Assembly: GCA_030180135.1 (NCBI GenBank)
Contig: CM058239.1
Location: 110,827,318-110,891,317 of the forward strand
DNA length: 64,000 bases
Source of the DNA: Orychophragmus violaceus
Lineage: Eukaryota; Streptophyta; Magnoliopsida; Brassicales; Brassicaceae
Direction of reading: 5' to 3'
The notes beneath the pieces are model-generated. The model saw only the letters and a program-made list of their open reading frames with translations, was not told the DNA's origin and made no database searches. Positions 1-10,507 of this stretch are shown one piece after another. Both the position numbers and the translations under genes were made by a program. The stretch's first letter is position 1. Each line of letters opens with the position of its first letter.

Positions 1-900
1 TTAAAATTACATTTTACATCAAAACAACAAAGTCATAATTTTCGCCAAAAAAAATCACGTATTTTCCATAAAATATGGTTTTCTTGTCAAAACCAAAAAC
101 CAGTGTTTTCTCAATAAAACCGCAAAATCAAATTTTCCACAACAAACCGTGAAATTATGTTTCCTACCAAAACATATAATTATTTTTCCGCCAAAACTGC
201 AAAATCGTATTTTCCTACCAATAGCAAAATCATGTTTTATACCAAAAACATAAAATCACGCCTTCTCGCTAAAACTATAAAATCATGTTTTCGAGTTAAG
301 AAACGTTACATATTTTCCCGTCAAAACATAAAATTATGTTTTCCCGCCAAAAACCATAAATCGCGTTTCTCAATAAAAAAACGTAAAATCAGGTTTAGCC
401 GCACGTTCCCCCCACCCCCCCCCCCCACAAAACCCCTATAAAATCGTGTTTTCTCGTCCAAACTGAAAATCATGTTTTCCCTCAAAAACATGAAATCAGA
501 TTTTTCAGCCAAAACCGCGAAATCTGATTTTCACCAAAACTGTAAAATCATGTTTTTCCGCCAAAATCGTAAAATCATGTTTTCTCTTAAACTTTAAAAT
601 CATACTTTTCATGCCAAAATCATAAAATAACGTTTTCCCACCAAAATCATAAATTCGCGTTTTCCACAAAAACTGCAAAATCATGTTTTTCGCAAAAACA
701 ACAAAACCACGCTTTCCTCCAAAATCCCAAAAAAAATTTCCTGAATATCGTGTTTTCCTCCAAAAAGCAAAATATTGTTTTCTCGCCAAAATTGCAAAAT
801 TATGTTTTCTTGTCGAAACTTCAAAATCGTATTTTCTGTCAAAGTCGCATTTTCTCGTTAAAAACGTAAAATCATAGTTTTTCTTCAAACTACCAAAATA
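1..900. repeat. Degenerate AT-rich minisatellite
   Basis: The stretch is built from imperfect tandem copies of a unit of roughly 26-28 bp that reads approximately AAAATCATGTTTTCCCGCCA followed by AAAA and a few variable bases. Copies differ by substitutions and small indels, so the open frames seen on either strand (for example 157-441 and 505-888) are products of the repeat and not genes. A C-rich run (about 409-426) interrupts it. The array enters from the left window edge, so its true length is unknown. I cannot assign it to a named satellite family. Confidence 0.8.
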
Positions 901-1215
901 ACAAAGTAATAGTTTTGAAATTTATATAGTTGTCAATCTATTTTAGATTACTAATTAAAATTATTATGATTAGAATTATGATTAAAAATATGGTTACATC
1001 AATGTGGATATTTTAGTCATTTTCTTATTGAATTCATTTAGATGGAAATGAAGATTAATAAAAACTAAGCGTACAAACAAATGTTCATTCAAATGCTTCA
1101 TCCATTTGAACATTCAAAAATTGAAATGAACAATAGTTAAATAGATCATTTGGATAAATCTTTGAGATGAATCATCCGAATGAAAATATCATATGAATAA
1201 ACGAACATAGAAGCA
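901..1215. other. AT-rich intergenic stretch, nothing recognised
   Basis: About 315 bp of AT-rich sequence between the minisatellite and the Ty3 pol fragment. It holds short direct and inverted words around AATGAACATTCA (1080-1130) but no open frame, LTR end or RNA gene that I can support. Confidence 0.5.
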
Positions 1216-1506
1216 AGAGGAAATCAAGCCGGAGGAGGATCGCTTGCTTTGAATATCAAGAAACTCGGTTCTTTTCGCCAACTATGACTAATGATTGTGA
1301 ATAGTATGGCATAAAGTGCGAAACATGCCAAAAACACGCCCCAGTCAGAAATGCGCCTACAGAAGAACTGAAGTCTGCAACAGCACCGTACCCATTCATG
1401 AGATGGGCCGTGGATATAGTCAGACCAATGCATAAATCTCGGCAGAATGAACACATCTTGATTCTAACCGACTATTTCACTAAGTGGGTGGAAGCCAAGG
1501 CATATC
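1216..1506 (+). pseudogene. Ty3/gypsy integrase fragment, left half
   Basis: In the + frame the sequence reads as the zinc-finger end and the start of the catalytic core of a plant Ty3 integrase: a CETCQKHAP finger remnant, then RWAVDIV (first catalytic Asp) and the typical ILILTDYFTKWVEA stretch just before 1500. It has internal stops (for example near 1285) and is cut at 1506 by element A. The reading resumes at 20067 after the insertion, with the 5-bp target duplication ATATC on both sides. The short minus-strand frames over this region are shadows. An old, dead copy; its own LTRs are not in view. Confidence 0.85.
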
Positions 1507-2722
1507 TGATATATCATGGTTTTTACCGGTTTTATGCCATGATATAAGTGTGTTTTAGAGTCTTTTTGTGTTCTTTTAGAGTCTATTATAGGTATAAACA
1601 GGTTTGGAGCAGAATTGGAGATATTGGAGCATTTTGGGGATTTTTGGAGTGTTTGGCCGAGAGATTGAGCCCACTGTCCAGAAAGCAAGACTGCATCGAT
1701 CGACACACGATTGTGCATCGATCGACACACTAGCGAGATGGGCCGAACTCGGCGGTTTAATGAAGAATGAAGATATTACACTTTGGCCCAGAAGTTTCCA
1801 GTATTTACAAAGAAGCCCCAGCCGAGATTTAGCCTATATAATTAGGATTTTGGTGTTTTATTTGCTTACGCTTACTTACGCTTTTGATACGCTTTCATAC
1901 TTAGAGCTAAGGGATTTTTGGAGCTTTTGGGGCTGATCTGATCCTGTACTTCATCTATTTTGGAGAAGATTTCGAACCCCTTTATCTATTTAATTTCTTA
2001 TATGCAATCTATTAATTCTATGATTTCTGTTTCATTAATCATGTCTGAGTAGATTCATAGTTAGGTTTAGGGTTTCTCATTAAGGATTTCATGACTTGCT
2101 AGACTTGTTTAAATCAGTTAAGGATTCACATGAATAGAATGTTCTTCGATCTAAATTGAGTTTAATGCTAGTTCTAACCTGATCAATTAGAATCTAGATC
2201 TTAGTTTGCTAAATACGACACGAAAGTGTGGTTTAGAATCTGAACTGTTTAGGTTGAGCAATTGAACTTCTCGCAAAGGAATTTGGTTTAGTTTAATTGT
2301 GAACATATCGAACTTGAAATTAATGCTGGTTTAATCTGTTAGTAATTGCAAAGGAATTTGGATTGCTACACTTAGACTTAGAGAATTCTCGCAAAGGAAT
2401 TTGGTTAATTCTATATCCGTGATTTGAGTTCTAGAACTGAGCTTAATTAGATCCTGACTGGTTGATTTGTCTGCTTGTCTGATTTCCTCAGAACGCCCTA
2501 GACTTAGCGCCTTTAATTAACTGCTTTTACCACCGATAATCTGCTACTTGTTTACTTTCTCGCACTGCTATTTAGTTTACTTCACATTGCTTTCTTCTTA
2601 GTTTAAATCTCTATAGTTCCTAATCTATCGAGACCAGAGTCTCTGTGGATTCGATACCCTATATACTACAATCACTTAACTGTGCACTTGCAGTAGAATA
2701 GGATTAATTCTTGACCCTATCA
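1507..2722 (+). repeat. 5' LTR of element A
   Basis: 1216-bp LTR, same length as the 3' copy at 18846-20061. It contains a TATATAA box (1834-1840), one CGATCG hairpin pair (cores at 1697 and 1719) and runs of the words 'CTCGCAAAGGAATTTGG' in its 3' half that recur in all Athila-like LTRs of the window. TG...CA ends are intact. Confidence 0.93.
1834..1840 (+). promoter_or_regulatory. TATA box in LTR A
   Basis: TATATAA lies about 330 bp into the LTR, downstream of the CGATCG hairpin. The same box is found in LTR B (around 4164) and, on the other strand, in both LTRs of element G. Probable Pol II promoter of the element; the transcription start is not determined. Confidence 0.55.
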
Positions 2723-2728
2723 AGTTTT

Positions 2729-2746
2729 TGGCGCCGTTGCCGGGGA
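2729..2746 (+). other. Primer binding site, tRNA-Asp type
   Basis: TGGCGCCGTTGCCGGGGA six bases after the LTR end matches the complement of the 3' end of plant tRNA-Asp, the primer known for Athila elements. LTR B has the same site with one change (5051-5068), LTR D another variant (22026-22043), and element G the same site on the minus strand (57057-57074). Confidence 0.9.
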
Positions 2747-2883
2747 CTCTTAGAATCTTCGATAGGATCGAACTTAGGGTTTCTACTAGGATTTTTATTG
2801 TTTTTGTTTTGTTTTGTTTTTATTTTTGTTTTTAGTTCCTAATTTTTCTCTGTTTTCTCTCTGTCGCAGGTACCGATTTCGCA

Positions 2884-2972
2884 TAGCGTCGATCGTTGCA
2901 CCTTTGTGTCGATCGTCACTAGGCGATTCTGAGATTGAATCGATCGTTGCATCTCTTGCATCGATCGTTGCT
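2884..2972 (+). repeat. Two CGATCG hairpin pairs in the gag leader of A
   Basis: Cores at 2890/2910 and 2941/2962, i.e. two pairs spaced 20 and 21 bp centre to centre, just upstream of the gag ATG at 2992. The leader of B has the same arrangement (5206/5227 and 5258/5279), and that of G (56837/56858 and 56889/56910). A CGCAG|GTA splice-site-like word lies just before (2865-2872). Confidence 0.8.
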
Positions 2973-2991
2973 TGACGATTACAGACAGTTT

Positions 2992-3836
2992 ATGCAGACG
3001 CGCGAAACTAGAAGTAATCAGAACTTAAACCTCGTTAATCTCGAACTTGACAAACTTGGACGACTAGAGAGGACTAACAGAAGAGAAAGAAGAGCAAGGA
3101 TGGTGGTACAGAAGGTAATCATAATGCCTGATGCTCAAGGTACCCTGAGGGACCGAGATAACAATCCATACAATGCTGCTGGACATAGGATTGATGCTGA
3201 GGGACGTGTGATCCCTGAGGTTGAGGAACCTGAGCCACAGCCGCAGAACCAAGGCCAAGGACAGAACCGAAATAGACAAATGATAGTCCATGAGAGGACT
3301 TTAGATGACTACAACAGACCGGATGAGTTTCATGCAAACCGGTCAGCTCTTGTGATGCCTGGTTTTGAGAGGAATGATTTTGAGATCAAAACCATCTACT
3401 ACTCGCTGATGAGACAAAATGCCTTCCATGGTCATCCCACAGAGCAGCCTATGGATCACATTGATCAGTTTGAGGACATAATCACTGGCATGAAGTATGA
3501 TGGAGTATGCCAGGATTATCTGTTTCTCAAGCTCTTTCCATACAGTCTCGCTGGAGACGCTGCTGCATGGCTGAAGCAACTGCCACCTGGGCAGTTTGAT
3601 ACTTGGGCAGCCCTGAAGAGTGAGTTCCTGCGTCACTTCTACGATGATGCACGCTCTGATCAGTCCAGACAGGACATACTCACCTATTCCCAAGGTCCTA
3701 CTGAACCTCTTAAGACTGCCTGGATGAGATTCAAGAAGTACCAGCGTGACTGCCTACACCATGGATTCACTGAGGTCACATTGCTGGGTATCTTCTTCAG
3801 AGGCATAGATCTTCCATATCAGTCTGCGATGGATAA
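2992..3836 (+). pseudogene. gag of element A, 3'-truncated
   Basis: Open frame from ATG 2992 (sequence MQTRETRSNQ) that is colinear with the first third of the intact gag-protease ORF of element G. It includes the retrotransposon gag core (WLKQLPPGQFDTW, then EFLRHFYDDARSDQSRQDIL). The frame is also open upstream of the ATG through the hairpin leader, but no ATG occurs there. It ends at FRGIDLPYQSAMDN where LTR B begins at 3837, so the product would be a C-terminally truncated capsid protein with a few LTR-encoded residues. Confidence 0.85.
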
Positions 3837-5044
3837 TGATATATCATGGTTTTTACTAGTTTTAGGCCATGATATAAGTGTGTTTTAGTGTCTTTTGTGT
3901 TCTTTTAGAGTCTTTTACAGGTATAATCAGGTTTGGAGCTGAATTGGAGATAATGGAGCATTTTGGAGATTTTTGGAGTGATTGGCCGAGAGATAGAGTT
4001 CACTGTCCGAAACAGAGGAATGCGTCGATCGTTGCACACCTGCAACGGTCGTTGCACCAGCGAGATGGGCCGAAACTCGGCGGTTTATGAAGAGTCAAAA
4101 ATTTGCACTTTGATCCAGAAGTTCCTGATATTTACAAAGAAGCCCCTGGCCGAGATTAGACCTATATAATAGAGTTTTTGGTGTTTTAATTAGATACGTT
4201 TTACATTACGCTTTGATAATTAAGAGCAGAGGATTTCTAGAGCTTTTGGGGCTGATCTGACCCTTTACTTCATCTGTATTTGGAGAAGATTTCGGACCCC
4301 TTTTACTCTTATTCTTTTATGCAATTTATTCATCATATGATTATGTTTTCATTATCTATGTCTGAGTAGATTCCTAGTTAGGTTTAGGGTTTCTCACATA
4401 GGATTTCATGGCTTGCTAGACTTGTTTAAATTCAGTTAAGGATTCATAACTATATCTGTTCTTCAATCTAATTGTGCTTAAAGCTAGTTCTAACCTGATC
4501 AATTAGAATCTAGATCTTAGGTTGCTAAATACGTCACGGAAGTGGGGTTTAGGAATCTGAACTAATTAGATTGAGCAGTTAAACTACTCGCAAACGAAAG
4601 TTTGGTTTAGGATAATTGTGAACATATCAAACCTGGAATTAATGCTAGTTTAATCTGTTAGTTCTCGCAAACGAAAGTTTGGTTTGCTGCACTTAGACTT
4701 AGAGAATTATCGCAAAGGAATTTGGTTAGTTCTACATCTGTGTTTTGAGTTCTAGAACTGTGCTTAATTAGATCCTTACTGAATGAACTGTCTGCTTGTC
4801 TGATTTCCTGAGAACGCCCTAGACTTAGCGCTTTTAATTACTTGCTTTCACAACCGTTAATCTCTGCTACTGATTTACTTTCTCGCACTGCTTTTAATTC
4901 AATCACATTGTTTTCTTCCTAGTATTAATCCGTTTCGTTCTATTGAATACCAGAGTCCCTGTGGATTCGATAACCCTATATACTACAACTACTGAACTGT
5001 GCACTTGCAGTTAGAGAATAGGGATTAAAACTTAGAACCTACCA
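3837..5044 (+). repeat. LTR of element B
   Basis: 1208-bp LTR beginning TGATATATCATGG and ending ACCTACCA, clearly more diverged from LTR A than the two A copies are from each other. TATATAA box around 4164; one CGATCG hairpin pair (4026/4046). Followed directly by the spacer AGTTTT and the tRNA-Asp PBS at 5051-5068, which carries one mismatch (TTTCC for TTGCC). Confidence 0.88.
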
Positions 5045-5744
5045 AGTTTTTGGCGCCGTTTCCGGGGACTCTTAGAGTCTTCGATAGGACCGAACTTAGG
5101 GTTTTACTAGGATTTTTCGTTTTCTTTTCGTTTTTTCTTTTGTTTTTTTTAGTTACTGATTTTCTCTGATTTCTCTCTGTCGCAGGTACCAATATCGCAC
5201 TGCGTCGATCGTTGCATTCTTAGCATCGATCGTCACTAGGCGATTCAGAGATTGAAACGATCGTTGCACTGATAGCATCGATCGTTGCCCGACGATTACA
5301 GACAGTTTATGCAGACGCAGAAAACTAGAAGTAATCCGAACTTGGACTTAGTTAATCTCGATCTTGAAGAACTTGTACGTCTAGAAAGAACTATCAGAAG
5401 AGAAAAGAGAGAAAGAATGGTACGAGAACGTCTGATCTTGATACCAGATGCTGAAGGTACCCTGAGAGACCGAGATAACAACCCGTACAATGCTGCTGGA
5501 CAAAGGGTTGATGCTGAAGGGAATGTCATCCCTGATCCTCCTGATCAACAGCAACATGAGCAGAACCAGGGTCAAGGACAGGCCCAAGGTAGACAGATGG
5601 TTGTCCATGAAAGGACTTTAGCTGACTACAACATACCGGATGAGTTTCATAGAAACCGGTCAGCTTTAGTGCTCCCTGCTTTTGAGAGGAATGATTTTGA
5701 GATCAAAACCATCTACTACTCGATGATAAGAAGGCTGTCCACTC
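3837..5744 (+). mobile_element. Athila-like element B, 5' part only
   Basis: LTR B (3837-5044), PBS and the beginning of gag are inserted into gag of A. No matching 3' LTR occurs before the 3' LTR of A. The join back to older sequence lies around 5730-5745, where the word AAGAAGGCTGTCCACT occurs twice about 90 bp apart (5731 and 5820), a plausible sign of illegitimate recombination or template switching. The most economical reading is that B inserted into A and a deletion then removed B's 3' half together with the middle of A's gag. Confidence 0.7.
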
Positions 5745-5758
5745 TGGTGAAAGTGTAG
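5309..5758 (+). pseudogene. gag of element B, 5' fragment
   Basis: From ATG 5309 the frame reads MQTQKTRSNPNLDLVNLDLEEL and follows the N-terminal, arginine-rich part of the element G gag. It stops at 5758 after KTIYYSMIR, where about 220 codons of the capsid core are missing compared with G. Two hairpin pairs (5206/5227, 5258/5279) lie in the leader. Confidence 0.85.
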
Positions 5759-7435
5759 AGAATTCGGAGATTGCTGATATTAAATCTAAGCTGACACAGT
5801 TTGTAATCTTCTAGCTGGTAAGAAGGCTGTCCACTTTGCCCAAGATGTTGAGGTAATTCAGACTGAGGAGGACACTCAGGAAGAAGATGTGAATTACATT
5901 GGAGGATCTGGTTTCCAAGGTAATAGATTTGGTAATCAGCAGGGAAACAGGTTCTTCAATGGAGGACAGAAGAGCGCCTTTACAGGCAATCAGAACTCCT
6001 CTAATTTTGGACAGACTAGTGGTTTTCAGAAACCTTTTGGACAAGGTACTCAGAGAACCTATGGATCTTCATCTTATCAGACTCCTCATGTAGCTACTGC
6101 TCATGAGAGTAAGTTGGAAGCAATGATGGAACAGTTGTTGGAGACTCAGACCAAGATTTATGTGGACTGCAATAAGAAGTTGGATGATGTCTATGAGGAT
6201 CTCAATGGAAAGTTTGAGTCTCTGAACACTCATATGAAGCAGTTGGATACTCAGGTGAATCAGATTTCCAGTTCTATGAAGGGAAAAGGAGTGGCAGACA
6301 CCCATATTAAGGCCTGGTCTGTGTACATTGATGATGGATCTCACCTAGGTGAAGGATTTGAGCTAAGCACAGCTGAGTTGGTAGAAGAAGGTGAAATTTC
6401 GTATTTTGGAGAAAATCTCTCGGGTGGAAACTGTGAAAACAGTGTTGCATCGATCGACACACCACTAGTGTCGGTCGATGCAGGTCGTGAACAGACAGAC
6501 TCGCCGAATGATGATGGCATTGACGCAGATTTGGAGCTTGATCGCTTATTCCCTGGAGTTTATGAGATTACTCAACAGGAGATTTACGCGCAATTCATTA
6601 GATTATATCCCTCAGTGTCTGAAGTGATTAAGCAAGAGATTGAAGAGCTTAAGAAGTTGGAAGAGATTGGTGAAGAGTTGGAAGAAATTCCATCATCTGA
6701 TGATCCACCTTATCACCCATGTGTTGAGAGGTACTTGAATAAGATGTTGCCTTTGGATGAAGAGCTGAAAGATTGGGTGATTGTAGTCCCTCAACAGATA
6801 AGTGATGTGCTGTTAACCAAGGTTCCCAAGAAGCTGCCTGATCCTGGGATTTTTGTGCTAAGCTGTTCTATCTTTGAGGATGGTTTAGGCGTTCTCTGTG
6901 TGATCTGGGAGCTGCTGGAAGTCTTATGCCATATTCTGTGGCAGAGAAGCTGGGTATGCTGGATTTTTCTCCTACTAGGACCTCTCTTGTCCTAGCTGAT
7001 CAGTCTATACGAGTTCCAGAAGGACTCCTTGAGGACATCCCGGTGAGAGTTGGAAACTATTTAGTTCCAACAGACTTCTTAGTGCTCAAGTATGACAGTG
7101 ATCCTGATGATGCGTTGATACTGGGTAAACCATTCTTGGCTACAGCGGGAGCAGTAATAGATGTTAGACACAGTCTGATAGATCTCCATTTGGGAGATGA
7201 GCCGCTGCACTTTGAGATGGACAAGCTGCACAAGCCACTGATAGATGGGGAGACCTTCACCATTATGGATGGAGATGATGAGCAGTCAAGTCACACTACG
7301 GTTTTGGATCCTGGAGAGCAGTTTACTCCTTCTTTTCTTGGACAAGTTCATTCTGATACAGCTTATTCTCCGCCATGGATGAGGAGGCTTGCACAGAGGC
7401 AATCAAAGTCTCTGTCAGGATCTCCAGCATACTGA
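5745..7435 (+). pseudogene. gag C-terminus and protease, frameshifted
   Basis: Homologous to the second half of the intact ORF of element G. Order: a G/Q/N/F-rich stretch around GFQGNRFGNQQGNRF (5910-5960), a coiled Q/L-rich segment, an in-frame CGATCG hairpin pair (cores 6451/6472, encoding ASIDTPLVSVDAG), an acidic linker, then a retroviral-type aspartic protease (CDLGAAGSLMP at about 6905-6937, with Asp-Leu-Gly-Ala as the active-site motif) and its C-terminal half up to the stop at 7435. A frameshift near 6880-6890 separates gag (5889-6995 frame) from protease (6926-7435 frame). No RT follows: the next recognisable unit is the AGTGGGAGGCAACCCA word at 7478-7493 and non-coding DNA. Confidence 0.85.
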
Positions 7436-7943
7436 TCTTATTCGTCCGGTCAAGCTAATGACCTTAAACAAGCGCTAAGTGGGAGGCAACCCACTGTTAG
7501 GTTTAAGTGTTTTTCTTTCTCATTTTTGGTGTTTTTCTTAGGATTTCACGTTTTCGTTTGTTTTTGCTAAGTTTTAGATACAGAACTCGAGTCTGGAGAT
7601 GTGTGACGATCGATGCACTTGTGCACCGGTCGTTGCAAGGAGATTTCGACGAGGAGAGGTGATCGCATTGTGACGATCGTTGCGGTCCTGTGCAACAGTC
7701 GTTGCAATTGGTTCAATTGCAAAATTAAGGTACGTGCGCTAAACTGGAATCAATCTGGTTCACCAGCAACGATCGTTGCTCACTAGCAACGGTCGTTGCA
7801 CCCACGATCGAGGTAAGTTGCCTTAAACCCTTCTCTTCTCTTTTCTTCTCCATTCCGCCGACCGTACAACCGAGATTCTCCACTCCTAAATCTCTCAAAT
7901 TTTCATCATTTCTCGTGTTTCAAAGCTTGATTCTACTTGTTTT
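7436..7943 (+). other. Non-coding region with three CGATCG hairpin pairs
   Basis: About 500 bp between the protease stop and the copia solo LTR. It holds the AGTGGGAGGCAACCCA word also found in element G (minus strand, about 54115-54130) and hairpin pairs with cores 7607/7627, 7674/7696 and 7770/7790. A good 5' splice site GAG|GTAAGT lies at about 7809-7816. I see no gene. Confidence 0.7.
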
Positions 7944-8581
7944 TGTTGGGATAGTGTCCTGAAATCACACCTGTACTCACTCCTGTGATAGTTGTGTGTC
8001 GAGATCTGACATTCGTATAATACTGGGCGTTTGCAATGCTTTGCTAGAAGCCTCTTGCAATCTGTAGGTCGTGGACTTACTGCCAGTATTATATGATCCT
8101 ATAGGGTCACACACCTAAGCGAACTGGAAGCTACGACATGGGAATGATCATTGTGGCAATGATCATGTTATGTGTATTGAAATACACATAAGAATCGATA
8201 TAAAGGTGTTGTGTCGATCGACACAGCTTGTGTGTCGGTCGACACAGTTCGGATTTTCCGAACAGGCTTTTCGGGTTATGGCTTAATTGAGTCTGGCCCG
8301 TTAAGCACGTTTAGGTCGAATAAAAACGTGTTTAGTTCGACCTAAACAACAGAGCCGTCCAGTTTTCTTGACAAAAACTCTAGACACACCAGAACCTTTC
8401 GATCCCCATTGATCCGGCACTAGCATCCCGTTTCCAGCGAGCGTGCGTGTGTATCTGGTAGAGGCAAAGCGTTGCGTTGCTCCACTGATCTCGTTCACCA
8501 TCTCTTCCGCTGCCAAAAGGTAAGAACGAGGTTGGTTCTAAATTTCAATATAACAAACCCTAGATCCATCGGGATCCAACA
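7944..8581 (+). mobile_element. Copia solo LTR
   Basis: 638-bp LTR with TGTTGGGATAG start and CCAACA end, flanked by the perfect 5-bp duplication GTTTT (7939-7943 and 8582-8586). No internal domain, so it is a solo LTR left by LTR-LTR recombination. It is related to the LTRs of C, sharing GCTTTGCTAGAAGCC, CACACACCTAAGC and GGCACTAGCATCCC. It keeps three inverted repeats also found in C: TGTGTATT/AATACACA (8172-8189), the CGATCG pair (8215/8236) and AGGTCGAA/TTCGACCT around an AT-rich stretch (8311-8344). Confidence 0.92.
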
Positions 8582-8998
8582 GTTTTAACATCCTCTAGCT
8601 ATTTCAATAACCCATTTACAAAGATTCCAAGGTATGAGCTCTCATTTTCAGAATTTTCGGAATTGATTTTAGGGTTTATGAGATTCGGATTTTTAGCTTG
8701 AGATTGATGATTATATGCTGATATAAACATGATTTAGGTTGTTTAGTGATGGGTTCTTGTTAAATTTGTGGCTGATTGAACGAACTTAGAACGATTTTAA
8801 GGATTTTGTTGATGGCTGAAATCGCCTTGCAACGGTCGTTGCATTTATGCAACGGTTGTTGCTTTGCGATTTTGGGGATTTGTTCGATAATGCGAAATCG
8901 CCTTGCAACGATCGATGCCTTTATGCAACGGTCGTTGCTTCGCGATTTCACAGAGAGATTGCCGAGACTTATTAGTGTTTGAATTTCTTCTTATGCAG
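8582..8998 (+). other. Leader of the env-like ORF with two hairpin pairs
   Basis: Non-coding sequence between the solo LTR and the env-like ATG. Two hairpin pairs lie at 8833/8853 and 8909/8929. The stretch ends in a pyrimidine tract and AG (CTTCTTATGCAG) directly abutting the ATG at 8999, which looks like a 3' splice site. Together with the splice donor near 7810 this suggests the ORF is expressed from a spliced subgenomic RNA; this is inference. Confidence 0.55.
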
Positions 8999-10507
8999 AT
9001 GGCAACTCGCAGACAACCCCGCAAGCGCCGAGCCACAGCAGCAACTGCCACACGACAGTACATTCCACCACCGGGGTGGTTCCATAGAGAATCACAGCCA
9101 CCTGAGCCTTATGTGAGAGTTGGTCCGGCAGTAGTATTGCCTTGGCCCCGAGCAGATGAGAAACCGATCCCGACAGCCAGAGCGTGGCCACAAAACATTG
9201 CTGAGTTCCTCAAGACTGCTGAGTTTACAGAGAGGCCACTGCTTAACCAGTGGGATGATTTTGACACGCTGCTATACAACGGTTGTTGTGGGATGACTAT
9301 TAAGCCAACCAAGTTTGCAGACTACTCTACCTGTAAGAGTCTGGGGATAGATGAGCAGGTACTTGCAGTGTGCAGGGGCATTGGTCTAAGGACAATGCCT
9401 ATGCGTCCTTATGATTTGTATCCAGAGTTAGTCAGACAGCTGCTAGCCACTTGCAGAGTGGTTTACCCGGATCCAGACAGCAGGAGTGCTACAGGAAGTA
9501 TCTTTACCTTCATGAGTTTAGGAGTCAGGTATCAGATTCCTTTACTAGATATCTGCAGGATCAATGGTTTCAGCACTGAGCCGAGACGCATTGGCATGCC
9601 ACTTGAGTGGGATCCAGAGGAGGCTCGGTCATTTTGGGAGTGTATTGGTAGTGGCCGATACAACTCGAGGACTACACCGGTGAAGCAGGTTAGGCATCCT
9701 GTACTGAGATATGTCTTGCGTATCTTGTGTTGGAGTTTGTTGTGCAAGTATGAGGCCAACAAGATGCGCAAGTATGAGATGGAGATGTTGTTCATCGGGC
9801 TGAGGGACCAGTTTGAGGGTTCTGGCGTTAGAGATCCCACTAAGGGTCTCAACTTGGGAGTTGTTTTCACTCAGCACTTATGCGATCTGCAGCTGAAGCC
9901 ATTTGATGGTGTTCTTACTGAGACAGTGGGGAGCCTGCTTACTCCCATCTTCATGCACTGCGGGATTCCCCTAGAGGGCACCGAGTGTAACACAACCAAG
10001 GAGTTCCTTGATTTCAGCCACTTGCAGAGCGCTACCTGGCTCAAGGAGGGGCGCATTTGGGTTTACTATGATCAGAGCTCTGGGAAGTGTGGTTTGGATC
10101 TTACTGCTCCTGCATTGACACAGATTGATACGTTGGAGGCCCTGAGATTCCAGCCTCCTGAGACCGAGCAGCGCAGAGTCCCTTATATGGCTCATCCGCT
10201 GGGAGAGCCTTCCACACGAGCTTCATCTTCCTCTGCTCCTGCGCTTGCTGCTGCCCCTGCTGACGATATTGGACCTTTCCCAGAGCCCACGATGCCTTAT
10301 GGTGATATGTCTGAGGCAGAGTGGAGAGAGCGTTCAGATGGTATTCTACGGGCTATCTGGAACTTCATGCGTACCTGCACTTGCAGGAGACAGCCACAGG
10401 TTCATCAGCCCGTCCCTGCTACTCGACGTCGACAACGTTCTCCTGCGGCCGCCAGTGACACTGAGCGCTATGGTGGGATAGATGATGATGAGAGCGAGAG
10501 TGCGTAG
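8999..10507 (+). CDS. Athila env-like ORF (ATHILA ORF family)
   Basis: Uninterrupted 502-codon ORF from ATG 8999 (MATRRQPRKRRAT). The frame is open for some 30 codons upstream, but the upstream part is hairpin leader and the AG immediately before this ATG favours this start. After a basic N-terminus comes a conserved globular region (for example GIGLRTMPMRPYDLYPELV, LGVRYQIPLLDICRINGF, GSLLTPIFMHCGIPL) that I recognise as the Athila ORF family placed 3' of pol in autonomous Athila elements. The C-terminal 90 residues are S/A/P-rich and acidic. I see no clear signal peptide or membrane helix, so 'env-like' refers to position only. A homologous, broken copy lies on the minus strand at 24625-25313. 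The biochemical function of this family is not known to me. Confidence 0.8.
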   Translation: MATRRQPRKRRATAATATRQYIPPPGWFHRESQPPEPYVRVGPAVVLPWPRADEKPIPTARAWPQNIAEFLKTAEFTERPLLNQWDDFDTLLYNGCCGMTIKPTKFADYSTCKSLGIDEQVLAVCRGIGLRTMPMRPYDLYPELVRQLLATCRVVYPDPDSRSATGSIFTFMSLGVRYQIPLLDICRINGFSTEPRRIGMPLEWDPEEARSFWECIGSGRYNSRTTPVKQVRHPVLRYVLRILCWSLLCKYEANKMRKYEMEMLFIGLRDQFEGSGVRDPTKGLNLGVVFTQHLCDLQLKPFDGVLTETVGSLLTPIFMHCGIPLEGTECNTTKEFLDFSHLQSATWLKEGRIWVYYDQSSGKCGLDLTAPALTQIDTLEALRFQPPETEQRRVPYMAHPLGEPSTRASSSSAPALAAAPADDIGPFPEPTMPYGDMSEAEWRERSDGILRAIWNFMRTCTCRRQPQVHQPVPATRRRQRSPAAASDTERYGGIDDDESESA

